Of a stretch of 64,000 bases of DNA, positions 37,493-45,840 are shown piece after piece. The DNA is from Gammaproteobacteria bacterium (lineage in GTDB: Bacteria; Pseudomonadota; Gammaproteobacteria; UBA6429; Thiohalophilaceae), in NCBI GenBank assembly GCA_016125505.1, contig WGLP01000010.1, positions 87,710-151,709 of the forward strand. Direction: 5' to 3'. Within the stretch, counting starts at the first letter, position 1, and every line of letters begins with the position of its first letter. A program made the translations under genes and the position numbers. The notes below the pieces were generated by a model. It was given only the letters and a program-made list of their open reading frames with translations. It searched no databases and was not told the origin of the DNA.

Positions 37493-38644
37493 ATGACTGC
37501 ACATATCAATACCCTGCGCCCTGTCGGCAATCCTGTTCTGCTGAAAAAATCAAAGCTGGATTACCGTTATTTTGCGACCCCCCATGTCGAATTTTACCAA
37601 TCGGGTACTGCCGCACTGGCAGCGGCGCTTATCGCTGCAAAAGAAACTCGCACTGACACCCACACAAAGCCAGAAGTCCTGTTGCCGGCCTATGCCTGCC
37701 CCGATCTCATCAGCGCCAGTCTACACGCAGGACTGACTCCCGTATTGATCGATTTGACACCGGATAGCTGCTGGATGTCACTGGAAACTATCGAAAACGC
37801 CATTACAGAACGCACCGTTGCCATGATTGCCGTGCGTTTCCTTGGTATCGCTGAACAAATGACCGCATTGCGTACGCTCTGTCAGCGCTACGACCTTACG
37901 CTCATTGAAGACAGTGCCCAGGGCTTTCCCACTGGCCAGGCTGAGAAGTATTGGCAGGGTGATCTGGCGATACTGAGTTTCGGTCGTGGCAAACCCGTAA
38001 ACATGCTAGGAGGTGGCGCCGTTGTTATTCTCAAGCCGGGATTAAAAGAACACCTTCCAACACCCGGTATCATCCCAACAAGCATAAAGGCATCGGCTGC
38101 TTATGCCTCGAAGGTGACACTCTATAATCTTTTGATAAGACCATTCGCGTATGGAATGGCAACCAGGCTGCCTGGACTGAATGTCGGTGAAACTGTTTTC
38201 AAACCTCTAAATCAGATAGCGGGAATGCCCGAAACAATTTCCACCAGGCTCAATAGCAATATCGACTACTATACGCGTCTGCCGAATATTGCACCTGAGA
38301 TTCACTCGCGACTCCGGGAATGGTCGCCATCCGAGTTAATTGATCTCCCTGGCTTATCCCATCATGACTTTAATAATCCGTTGTTACGATACCCGCTGCT
38401 TGTTAAATCGGCATCTCACCGCGACAAACTGTATCGCGCTCTAAGCCGATACGGTGCCTCCTTGATGTACCAGAGGCCGCTGTACCAAATTAGCGGTATT
38501 CCTTCAGGGAGTATTAATCGAGGACTGAAACTACCCGTAGCCGGGGCATTTTCCCAGCAACTGATCACTATCCCCACACACACGGGTGTTACTGAGGCAA
38601 TATTGGATCAGATTTTTTCAATCATTCGGGAAATAGTCCAGTAA
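37493..38644 (+). CDS. DegT/DnrJ/EryC1-type PLP-dependent aminotransferase-like protein
   Basis: A 383-residue fold-type I PLP protein. Visible: FYQSGTAALAAALIAAK (phosphate-binding), VLLPAYACPDLISASLHAGLTPVLIDL, LIEDSAQGFPTG with the PLP-ring Asp, and SFGRGKPVNMLGGGAVVI where the Lys is the probable Schiff-base residue. Sugar aminotransferases of this family make amino sugars such as 4-amino-4-deoxy sugars. The sequence is divergent, so another activity such as transfer onto a non-sugar substrate cannot be excluded. Its stop directly abuts the end of the convergent ATPase gene, with no spacer. No clear ribosome binding site precedes the ATG. Confidence 0.78.
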   Translation: MTAHINTLRPVGNPVLLKKSKLDYRYFATPHVEFYQSGTAALAAALIAAKETRTDTHTKPEVLLPAYACPDLISASLHAGLTPVLIDLTPDSCWMSLETIENAITERTVAMIAVRFLGIAEQMTALRTLCQRYDLTLIEDSAQGFPTGQAEKYWQGDLAILSFGRGKPVNMLGGGAVVILKPGLKEHLPTPGIIPTSIKASAAYASKVTLYNLLIRPFAYGMATRLPGLNVGETVFKPLNQIAGMPETISTRLNSNIDYYTRLPNIAPEIHSRLREWSPSELIDLPGLSHHDFNNPLLRYPLLVKSASHRDKLYRALSRYGASLMYQRPLYQISGIPSGSINRGLKLPVAGAFSQQLITIPTHTGVTEAILDQIFSIIREIVQ

Positions 38645-39646
38645 CTACTTCTTTTTGTCCTTAAGAATTTCCACCAATTGTCCAAGGCTGGATTCTATAC
38701 CGGCGATGGAATCGATCAATTTTTGAAGGATCTTGTAATTCATATTGGAAATATTGATGTTGGAGAACGAGGGCTCATGTTCCTCGACCACATCCGGATT
38801 ACCGATGTCATTACTGGTGCTACCTGAGCCTCGGATCTCCTTATCTATATCAAAAATAACCTGCTCAATGTCTTTGACACCAAGTTCGTGTTTTTCCGTT
38901 GTGAATCCATATAAAAACAGCCGATCACAAATCAAATTGATTTTGCGCGGTATCCCTGAAGTCCAGCGGTAAATTTCCTTATAAATATCTTTATGAATAA
39001 CCGGATCGTTATTCCAACCGACTTTATGCAAACGGTGTTCAATATAATTCTCCACATCCTGCTCGTTCAGCGCGGCCAGATGATAAGAAGCGATAATACG
39101 CTGGCGCAATTGCTCGAATTCACTCGCCAATAACGTAGATGTCAGTTCCTGCTGACCAACCAGGAAGATCTGCATCAGTGACTTGCCTTTTTGTTCGAGG
39201 TTCGATAACAACCGTAGTTCTTCCAGTGCCTCAGGCAATAGCGTCTGCGCCTCGTCAACAATCAATAATACGCGACTGCCTTTTTTGTGATTTTGCAAGA
39301 CAAAATCGTTAACACCTTTCATCAGGGCGACTTTGGATTTGTTCTCGAATTTTAATCCAAACGCCGAAGAGATTGTCTCCAGCACACCAAAGGCATCGAG
39401 ATTTGCGGCAGTAATAGTCGCGGCATTGATATGCTGATCGGCGGAAATTTCGTTAATCAAGGATTTAATCAACGTGGTTTTGCCTACACCCGAATTGCCA
39501 GTTAAAACAACGAAGCCTTCACCCTGCAACAAACCATAATGAAAATACGAAAGCGCGTTTTTATGGCCTTCACTGACAAATAACATATTAGCATCAGGCG
39601 TCAACTGAAAAGGATGCCTGGCTAGATTATAAAATTGTATGTACAT
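38645..39646 (-). CDS. exosortase A locus ATPase (ExeA/GspA-like)
   Basis: A 333-residue AAA ATPase. Start YIQFYNLARHPFQLTPDANMLFVSEGHK, the Walker A GNSGVGKTTLIKSL, Walker B LLIVDEAQTLLPEALEELRLL, sensor-like IFLVGQQEL and IPRKINLICDRLFLYGF are the hallmarks of the XrtA-associated, ExeA-like ATPase. The C-terminal 70 residues are low-complexity and end in a helix. Such proteins may organise export or secretin-like assembly at the inner membrane. It is the last gene of the minus-strand XrtA core; the outer-membrane protein gene lies 3 bases upstream. Confidence 0.93.
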   Translation of the reverse strand: MYIQFYNLARHPFQLTPDANMLFVSEGHKNALSYFHYGLLQGEGFVVLTGNSGVGKTTLIKSLINEISADQHINAATITAANLDAFGVLETISSAFGLKFENKSKVALMKGVNDFVLQNHKKGSRVLLIVDEAQTLLPEALEELRLLSNLEQKGKSLMQIFLVGQQELTSTLLASEFEQLRQRIIASYHLAALNEQDVENYIEHRLHKVGWNNDPVIHKDIYKEIYRWTSGIPRKINLICDRLFLYGFTTEKHELGVKDIEQVIFDIDKEIRGSGSTSNDIGNPDVVEEHEPSFSNINISNMNYKILQKLIDSIAGIESSLGQLVEILKDKKK

Positions 39647-39649
39647 TGG

Positions 39650-40915
39650 TTACCTGAAATAATAATGACCGCCCAGACTAATTCGCCTCTCATCATAAGC
39701 AAAATTACTATCGCTACTTCCTCGATTGGTGTACTGATAATTTAATCTGACATCGTATCTATCAAGAAATTGTCTGCTTAGTCCCAGGCTATATAGTCTT
39801 TCAATATCGCGTCTATCAATACCTGGAAACCTGGTATTGGCGTATCGACTGCTTAAATTCAAACTCACATTTGTCGACAAATTGGTGCTGAGTGTTAGCT
39901 CAGACGACGTAGTGTTCAAATCGAGAGTATTATCCTCATAATCATTTGAAAAATAAGAAATCCCATAGGTTACACTGGAAGAACTGAATCTTTTATTGAT
40001 TGTCATCTGCCCTTGTTCCAGTATAAATAATGCACTCCCTACAATCGGCAGATTGCTTCCAATTGCATTTCCGCCAGAAAACACGCCGGCGAAATCCCCT
40101 AATTCTCGGGTATAGCCAAAATTGAAATTGGTCTTTTCACCCAATTGGTATTTATAACGCGCTCTGAAGATACTCTGTTCGATAGCGCTTCCGATATCAT
40201 TATTTACCCAGGTCCTACCAACATCCATTTCCATCTCAGACAATTTTAGCCTTTTCTTAAAATTGACCGTGGAATCCGTACGCGAGTAGTTTGTATTTAA
40301 GATCGTATTATCGAAGCTCCTGTCATCATAATTGACATTAAGCCCAATTGAAAAAGTTCGTGATACATTCCTCGCATAGATTGCGTTTAAAACGTATCCC
40401 GTATAGTCACTTGGGGTTTTTTCCGCATAAAAACTTACGTACTGTATTTTTGCACTTAATGAATTTCTTTCATTCTGAACAAATGTAATCCGGGGACCCG
40501 TGCTGAATAAATTGGTGTTTTCCTGGTTAGTTGGTATGTTCGCCGCATTATATCGTGTTTGTACTCTGTCCAATTTATTCTCAACAATCCAGTAAAATCT
40601 GTTTTTAACCAGCGTAGCTGTTAAACCAAACAGCGAGGAGACAGTTGCCTGATCAGGATACACATTTTTCTGATAATCGGCATAATCGCCTGACAAGGTC
40701 AAATGCGCATTTAAAACAGCAGATTCTCTTTTATAATCTACGGTGAACAGTGTATGGATTATGCTTTCGGAAATTTTATTTGTGGGCGATAAAGTAATAT
40801 TATCCGTATTTTCGTAAGACAGGCCAACAGAATAGTTTAATTGATCAGAAGAAGCGGCAAACAAAGGTGCACTAAAGAGAATTAATGCAAGGGGTAGTCC
40901 TGGCCGCATTAGCAT
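39650..40915 (-). CDS. exosortase A locus outer membrane beta-barrel protein
   Basis: A 421-residue outer-membrane protein of the type regularly seen in XrtA loci. I chose the start at 40915 (an ATG two codons later at 40909 is equally possible) because it gives a clean signal peptide, PGLPLALILFSAPLFA; the open frame to 41002 would overlap the kinase gene. The rest is a succession of amphipathic strands (LNYSVGLSYENTDNITL and many others) ending in LGGHYYFR. It probably forms the outer-membrane channel or a partner of the export lipoprotein at 43407. Gap to the kinase gene is 43 bases. Confidence 0.9.
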   Translation of the reverse strand: MLMRPGLPLALILFSAPLFAASSDQLNYSVGLSYENTDNITLSPTNKISESIIHTLFTVDYKRESAVLNAHLTLSGDYADYQKNVYPDQATVSSLFGLTATLVKNRFYWIVENKLDRVQTRYNAANIPTNQENTNLFSTGPRITFVQNERNSLSAKIQYVSFYAEKTPSDYTGYVLNAIYARNVSRTFSIGLNVNYDDRSFDNTILNTNYSRTDSTVNFKKRLKLSEMEMDVGRTWVNNDIGSAIEQSIFRARYKYQLGEKTNFNFGYTRELGDFAGVFSGGNAIGSNLPIVGSALFILEQGQMTINKRFSSSSVTYGISYFSNDYEDNTLDLNTTSSELTLSTNLSTNVSLNLSSRYANTRFPGIDRRDIERLYSLGLSRQFLDRYDVRLNYQYTNRGSSDSNFAYDERRISLGGHYYFR

Positions 40916-40958
40916 ATTTTTGTTCTGTAAAAATTCCAAAATATATATTTCATGCTGC

Positions 40959-41816
40959 TTACGCGCCACGTCCATACGAATAGTAATTTCCATATTGCGC
41001 ATAACCGAAGCCCTTGCTGGTTTTATTCAGAATTACGCCAATGGCCTTGTCCTTATTCAGCAAGCCCACAGATTCCATCACTGCGGACTGAGGCGTTTTA
41101 TTCGCCTCGACTACGAGTACAATTTGCCCCATTTGCTCTGCGAGGACCGAGGATTCCGGCGTAGCCAGTAAGGGTGGTGAATCAAAAATGATAATCCGAT
41201 TGCTGTAACGATTCGCGATTTCCTTAATCAGATCCTTCATCACATTACTGGACAATAATTCCGTCGCCAAGGTGGTATGTTTACCGGCAGGAATAATCGA
41301 CAATCCCGGAAAATCAGTTTTAATGAGCAATTCCGCCAAATCCAACTCGGTATTTTCCAGTTTATCCGTCAGGCCGGGACGCTTATCCAGTGCAAACATG
41401 CGAGTGATTTTTGACATTGCGACATCCGCATCGATAAGCAAAACCGTATAATCTTTTTCAAGAGCAATGCTCAGCGCAAGGTTGACGGCTGAAAAGGATT
41501 TGCCTTCTCCGGGCAATGAACTCGTCACCATAATGACATTGCCATTTTCCACCAGTTCAGACGATGTTCCGAACGCATTATTTAACAACGGGCGTTTTAT
41601 CCGACGGAATTCGTCTGCCAGGTACGGCGCCTGCTCATTTGGGGATACGATACCTGCCGCGCTCAAAGTCTCGATATTGAATTTCAGTTGCAGGTCCGAA
41701 TGAGGGGAACTCGCTGTCTTTTCAAATTTCCGTTGACTACTTTTTTCATTACCAGAGTCATCATTCGACTGTTTGGCATGATTCAGTTTGGCAATGGCTT
41801 TTTCAATGATACTCAT
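40959..41816 (-). CDS. exosortase A locus tyrosine autokinase (CpsD/CapB type)
   Basis: A 285-residue bacterial tyrosine kinase. Walker A is LPGEGKSFSAVNLAL, Walker A' is VLLIDADVAMSK, Walker B is RIIIFDSPPLLAT, and the C-terminus has a tyrosine cluster (YAQYGNYYSY) for autophosphorylation. It acts with the chain-length protein encoded 40 bases upstream, which is the membrane activator, to control polymer length. The phosphatase at 26719 may reverse the modification. Confidence 0.95.
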   Translation of the reverse strand: MSIIEKAIAKLNHAKQSNDDSGNEKSSQRKFEKTASSPHSDLQLKFNIETLSAAGIVSPNEQAPYLADEFRRIKRPLLNNAFGTSSELVENGNVIMVTSSLPGEGKSFSAVNLALSIALEKDYTVLLIDADVAMSKITRMFALDKRPGLTDKLENTELDLAELLIKTDFPGLSIIPAGKHTTLATELLSSNVMKDLIKEIANRYSNRIIIFDSPPLLATPESSVLAEQMGQIVLVVEANKTPQSAVMESVGLLNKDKAIGVILNKTSKGFGYAQYGNYYSYGRGA

Positions 41817-41856
41817 AATCGAAATCTTTACCTGACGAGTTACAAAATTCGAATCA

Positions 41857-43386
41857 TCAACGCTGTAGTAAGACGATTGCAGAAAACACCAGTAACTGCG
41901 CGAAACCTAATGAAATCATTATGATTCGCTCTTTGCGCTTACTACTCTTTGTTTCCGCGTCCAGTACCATTGTGACAGTCCCCAGCACCGGCAGTCCCGT
42001 CAAATTTGCCAATTCCTTTTTGGTCAGGAATACCGGTTTTAATTGCAGTATTAAGAAAGTCACCCCAAAAAATGCCGCAAGCCCGGCCAGGATCGCCGCC
42101 GAATTCAGCAACATACGTTTTGGGCCGACAGGAATAATAGGCACTATCGGCGGTTCGATAACCTTGAAATTGATATCTTCGCTGCTTTTTTCCGCCTGAC
42201 TGGAGATACGGGCTGAATCCAGACGCGATACCAATTCTGAATATTTCGCCTTGGTGATTTCGTAATCCCGGTTCAAGCGAGAGAGCTGTGCCTCAATTTC
42301 CGGCACCGTATCTACTTGCTTCTGTAGTGATTTGATAAGTCTTTGTTGTTCAACTCTGGAGGCCTCAATATTCGAAACATTCACTTCTGCTTCTTTCAAG
42401 GCAATTTGCAGATTCTGATATACTCTATCCAGTTGCAGGCTATCATCGTTCTGAGCTTGATCTTGCACTCCGGATGCGTTCTTAATTGCATCTTCCTTGC
42501 TTTTCTTCAACGACGCAATAATAGATTTTTCCGCCTGCACGTCAGGATGATTGTCAGTAAACTGTAATAGCAAGGAGTTTAATTTATCTTCGTGCTCCTG
42601 GATCTTTTTATCGTAACTGGCAGTAACCGAACGCGCGATCTCTTGCTGTATCTGCAATTTCAAAATTTTGACTTTGTTGCGTGCTAGTTGCAGATCACTT
42701 TCGATCTTACGAAGATTGTCTGTCGCAGTTTGTAGCCGGTTGTAATACCCACCTCCCTGTTCCGGCATAACATCAGCATTTTTCTTTTTGAAATCCGCGA
42801 GTTTCTGTTCTGCATCGTATAAACGTTTTTCATAGTCCTTAATCTGATCACGAAGAAAGGCATGTGCCACATCGGTATCCGTTTGATTGGCGCCCAAGGT
42901 ACTTTCTACTAGTGTATCTAAGACTTTTTTCACAACCGAATAGGCAAGTTTAGGATTTGGGTCCTTATAGCTGATTGTGACTATGGAGTCGGCTCTGGAA
43001 CCACCGTCTTGTGATCTGGGATTACTTATCGAGATGTTATTACGAAGATGGATAATCAAATTTTGCAATTGCAATTGGTTCTTCGCTGACAAGCCCAGAT
43101 CTGTTTCACGTATTATGCGTTCCAGCACGGGGCGGCTCATCAGCTGCCGAGTCATAAGGGTAACTGTATTGGACTGATCTGCCTCAACTGCCAAACCTTT
43201 CAGAATGGGTTTAAGCAGGGTATTCATATCAATCTGGATTTTACCCGTCGCTTCATAGACGTCAGGTTTGAGATAGACAAACGTCCAGACCCCAATACAG
43301 ACTACCCAACTCGCAGCAATACCAAACCAACGGTACTTCCACATCCCGGACAGATACATCCTGATCTGTTGCAACTGCTCATACAT
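41857..43386 (-). CDS. exosortase A locus chain-length determinant (Wzz/GNVR family)
   Basis: A 509-residue inner-membrane protein: N-terminal helix (WFGIAASWVVCIGVWTFVYL), a periplasmic part with long coiled coils (about 170-390, for example KRLYDAEQKLADFKKKN and QHEDKLNSLL-like heptads), the GNVR-type end region EAQLSRLNRDYEITKAKYSELVSRL, and a C-terminal transmembrane pair. There is no fused kinase domain; the separate kinase follows. It sets polymer chain length and links the kinase to the export apparatus. Confidence 0.95.
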   Translation of the reverse strand: MYEQLQQIRMYLSGMWKYRWFGIAASWVVCIGVWTFVYLKPDVYEATGKIQIDMNTLLKPILKGLAVEADQSNTVTLMTRQLMSRPVLERIIRETDLGLSAKNQLQLQNLIIHLRNNISISNPRSQDGGSRADSIVTISYKDPNPKLAYSVVKKVLDTLVESTLGANQTDTDVAHAFLRDQIKDYEKRLYDAEQKLADFKKKNADVMPEQGGGYYNRLQTATDNLRKIESDLQLARNKVKILKLQIQQEIARSVTASYDKKIQEHEDKLNSLLLQFTDNHPDVQAEKSIIASLKKSKEDAIKNASGVQDQAQNDDSLQLDRVYQNLQIALKEAEVNVSNIEASRVEQQRLIKSLQKQVDTVPEIEAQLSRLNRDYEITKAKYSELVSRLDSARISSQAEKSSEDINFKVIEPPIVPIIPVGPKRMLLNSAAILAGLAAFFGVTFLILQLKPVFLTKKELANLTGLPVLGTVTMVLDAETKSSKRKERIIMISLGFAQLLVFSAIVLLQR

Positions 43387-43406
43387 AATGGAACAAACCC
43401 GGTTTG

Positions 43407-44030
43407 TTAGAAGATACTTTGCGGAATCAACAGAATATCTCCTGGGAGGACACGCTTGTTAGCTGAAATATCGCCATCCTGAAGAAGATCTTTAAGCCGC
43501 ACAGGAATTTCGATGGTCTTTCCACCAATGTTGCGTATGAGTTTTGCGCTGTTGCCGGATGCAAAATCTGTCAACCCTCCTACCGCGATCATGACGTCCA
43601 GTAATGTCATATTCTCACGATATGGCAGTGCCTGTGGCTTGGCGGCTTCGCCGATAACACGCACCTGTTTGTTATAGGTTCCGACAAAATTGGTGACAAT
43701 GACGGTCACAACCGGGTCCCTGATGTATTTTGCCAGGCGTTTTTCGATATCCCGGGCAAGTTGCGCCGGCGTCTTGTTAATCGCTTTGATATCTTCCACG
43801 AGCGGCGTTGAGATATAGCCATCGGGTCGCACAGGCACTGTCACCGAAATATCCGGGTTGCGCCAAACGTAAATCTGCAAGGTATCCCCTGGGCCAATCT
43901 GGTATTCAGACTGCGTATTGGCAGCGCTGGCTTGCGCCAGGGCATTATCTTCCATATTGGATGTCGTGCCACACCCAGCCAAAAAACCCAAAATAAACAA
44001 TAAGTTAAGAATCTTCTTCAAGTATTGCAC
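43407..44030 (-). CDS. exosortase A locus polysaccharide export lipoprotein (Wza/EpsE-like)
   Basis: A 207-residue outer-membrane lipoprotein. Signal peptide LNLLFILGFLAGC with lipobox Cys; then the polysaccharide export domain IGPGDTLQIYVWRNPDISVTVPVRPDGYISTPLVEDI and a SLBB-like domain GTYNKQVRVIGEAAKPQALPY, ending with VLPGDILLIPQSIF. Shorter than full Wza, as is usual for XrtA loci, so it needs an outer-membrane partner, likely the barrel at 39650. It is the first gene of the minus-strand run 38645-44030. Confidence 0.95.
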   Translation of the reverse strand: MQYLKKILNLLFILGFLAGCGTTSNMEDNALAQASAANTQSEYQIGPGDTLQIYVWRNPDISVTVPVRPDGYISTPLVEDIKAINKTPAQLARDIEKRLAKYIRDPVVTVIVTNFVGTYNKQVRVIGEAAKPQALPYRENMTLLDVMIAVGGLTDFASGNSAKLIRNIGGKTIEIPVRLKDLLQDGDISANKRVLPGDILLIPQSIF

Positions 44031-44110
44031 GGCTTAGACTCCCATTAGGATCGTTTCTGAATTGTACTATGTTCTAATCGAAATAGAATTTTTTATTTAT
44101 GTTTCAATGA

Positions 44111-44116
44111 ATTATA
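44111..44116 (-). promoter_or_regulatory. candidate -10 box for the export-lipoprotein operon
   Basis: The 251-base gap 44031-44281 contains TATAAT on the minus strand, 80 bases before the ATG of the export lipoprotein. The hexamer 17 bases upstream (GTGGCC) is a poor -35, so activation would be needed. A TGGCC...TGCGC pair nearby looks like sigma-54 but has GG and GC one base too close. Confidence 0.3.
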
Positions 44117-44281
44117 TAGAATGCGCACAGATTGGCCACTATCGCCTACCATGTCAGGGGTTTACGCGTAAGCGCCAGAGGGCTTCGCCAGCCGAACACA
44201 TCCATGACTTTCCACACCCTGATATACCGTCAGATTATACGCCTTACAAAAAATTCCCTATCGCGCACTTGCCTTTATACA

Positions 44282-45766
44282 TTAACGAATCTGTAGCGCT
44301 TGATAAAACTGACGTAATACATTTTCTCCGGTGTTCCCCGGAGTTGCTGGAACGGCCAAGCATACCACTTTAATATCATAATTTAATCTCAACATACCGA
44401 ACAAAGTGGCTAATTTCGCTTCCCGCAAATTTACGACATGTTTTCCATTGACTATAAAATAAGAAAAGACATCCATAGACCGACCTGATTTAGATACCAA
44501 CTGCTCAAAACGTACATTGGTACTGCCAATACTAAGTATTTCATTTTTCTTAACTAGCCAGTTATCAGCATTATAAGATGTGTTATCCATGTTAATTGGC
44601 TCAATATCGTCCTGGAGCCGCGAATAGTTACTTATATATAAATAGACATCCCCACTGCCACTTTCATAGGTAGCGGTTACAACATTGTCTCCAGGTGGAA
44701 AATCCGGTTTCCAGTCATTTGGTATTCTGTCAGAAATCTTATGCCAGTTGCTGCTCGTAATAACGTAATCAACTGGTTGGACGGCTCTAGCATTAATGCT
44801 CCTTGTTACAGAAGCGTTCAAGATACTGGGAAACAACACAATGACCAGCAAGAAGGCCATTAACCCGCCACATCTTCTTGAGGTCACAGTATATATTGAT
44901 GACTCTTGGCTAACAGCAGTATCGGAATTTTGGAATTTCTTGCGCGCATAGAAATACAGAAAGATATAAATACCAATACCGTAGATCACCCATCCCAGTA
45001 ACACATGCTTGGTTATTAATGCACTTTCCATTTTTGTGTAATAACCAACAATCATGATAATGATAATGCGTATCGTGTTTATCAAAACGGCCGAAAGGGA
45101 GATATAAATCAAGGTTTTCACAATATCTCGCATCTGCAAATGATGCTGCAGCGAAAAAAGCAAACCTATTATGAGGGAAACCAGCAGCTGTTGCAGACCA
45201 GCGCATTCAGGCGCTATTTCAATAATACCGTTTGGAAAATGGAATAATGCCCCCTCGTGATAATATGGCAACCAGGTAAGATTCAATAATGCAGTTGTCG
45301 TGAATATGGCGACCTTCTGAAGCGGATAAGCTGCATCACCCCAAACCGGGAAGGATAACGAGAACAATAATGCAGCCGGCACAAACTGTTTGGCAACTTG
45401 CCATGAATAAGCCGCCCACACGATCGAAATCAGGGAAACCACCAGCATAATGTGCTGAACAAAATTGACATTTATCAGTAACGCCAGAAAAAGCAGCCCT
45501 TGCGACCCCAGCAATACAGCAAAACCTATACTGCTCGGTGACGGTGATAAACCGGGCCGAATTTCTAAAAGTTTCCGATAGACAAGATATATAACAATAA
45601 TCGCGACAAGCAACCCGTGAGAATAAGTGCCCGTCAAATCCTGCGCATACCATTTATGGAATAAATCCAGCAATATTTGATAATTAAGCCCCAGCATACA
45701 GAACAGCAACGCCAGAATGGCAACATTGAAATAGCCATTCATTTGTCTATCCATGTCAGTCGCCAT
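44282..45766 (-). CDS. xrtA: exosortase A fused to EpsI domain
   Basis: A 494-residue inner-membrane protein. The first 290 residues are the exosortase, with about eight helices and the expected catalytic residues: Cys188 in APECAGLQQL, Arg233 in NTIRI, and His254 in TKHVLLGW. The last 200 residues (from about VDYVITSSNWHKISDRIP, to the end) match the EpsI periplasmic domain (DUF3485), with a linking helix between. Exosortases cut PEP-CTERM proteins in a sortase-like way, and EpsI is often a separate or fused partner. The gene stands alone between PrsT and the export lipoprotein, 251 bases from the latter. Confidence 0.96.
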   Translation of the reverse strand: MATDMDRQMNGYFNVAILALLFCMLGLNYQILLDLFHKWYAQDLTGTYSHGLLVAIIVIYLVYRKLLEIRPGLSPSPSSIGFAVLLGSQGLLFLALLINVNFVQHIMLVVSLISIVWAAYSWQVAKQFVPAALLFSLSFPVWGDAAYPLQKVAIFTTTALLNLTWLPYYHEGALFHFPNGIIEIAPECAGLQQLLVSLIIGLLFSLQHHLQMRDIVKTLIYISLSAVLINTIRIIIIMIVGYYTKMESALITKHVLLGWVIYGIGIYIFLYFYARKKFQNSDTAVSQESSIYTVTSRRCGGLMAFLLVIVLFPSILNASVTRSINARAVQPVDYVITSSNWHKISDRIPNDWKPDFPPGDNVVTATYESGSGDVYLYISNYSRLQDDIEPINMDNTSYNADNWLVKKNEILSIGSTNVRFEQLVSKSGRSMDVFSYFIVNGKHVVNLREAKLATLFGMLRLNYDIKVVCLAVPATPGNTGENVLRQFYQALQIR

Positions 45767-45840
45767 ATAGTTAAAAATACTTATATACTGAAGTTCGAAG
45801 CAAAGATCTGAAAATCATACCGGACATTTACACCCCAACA

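Noticed and set aside
44111..44150. Sigma-54 promoter before the export lipoprotein gene
   Set aside because: The GG and GC pairs are nine rather than ten bases apart and the flanking bases fit poorly.
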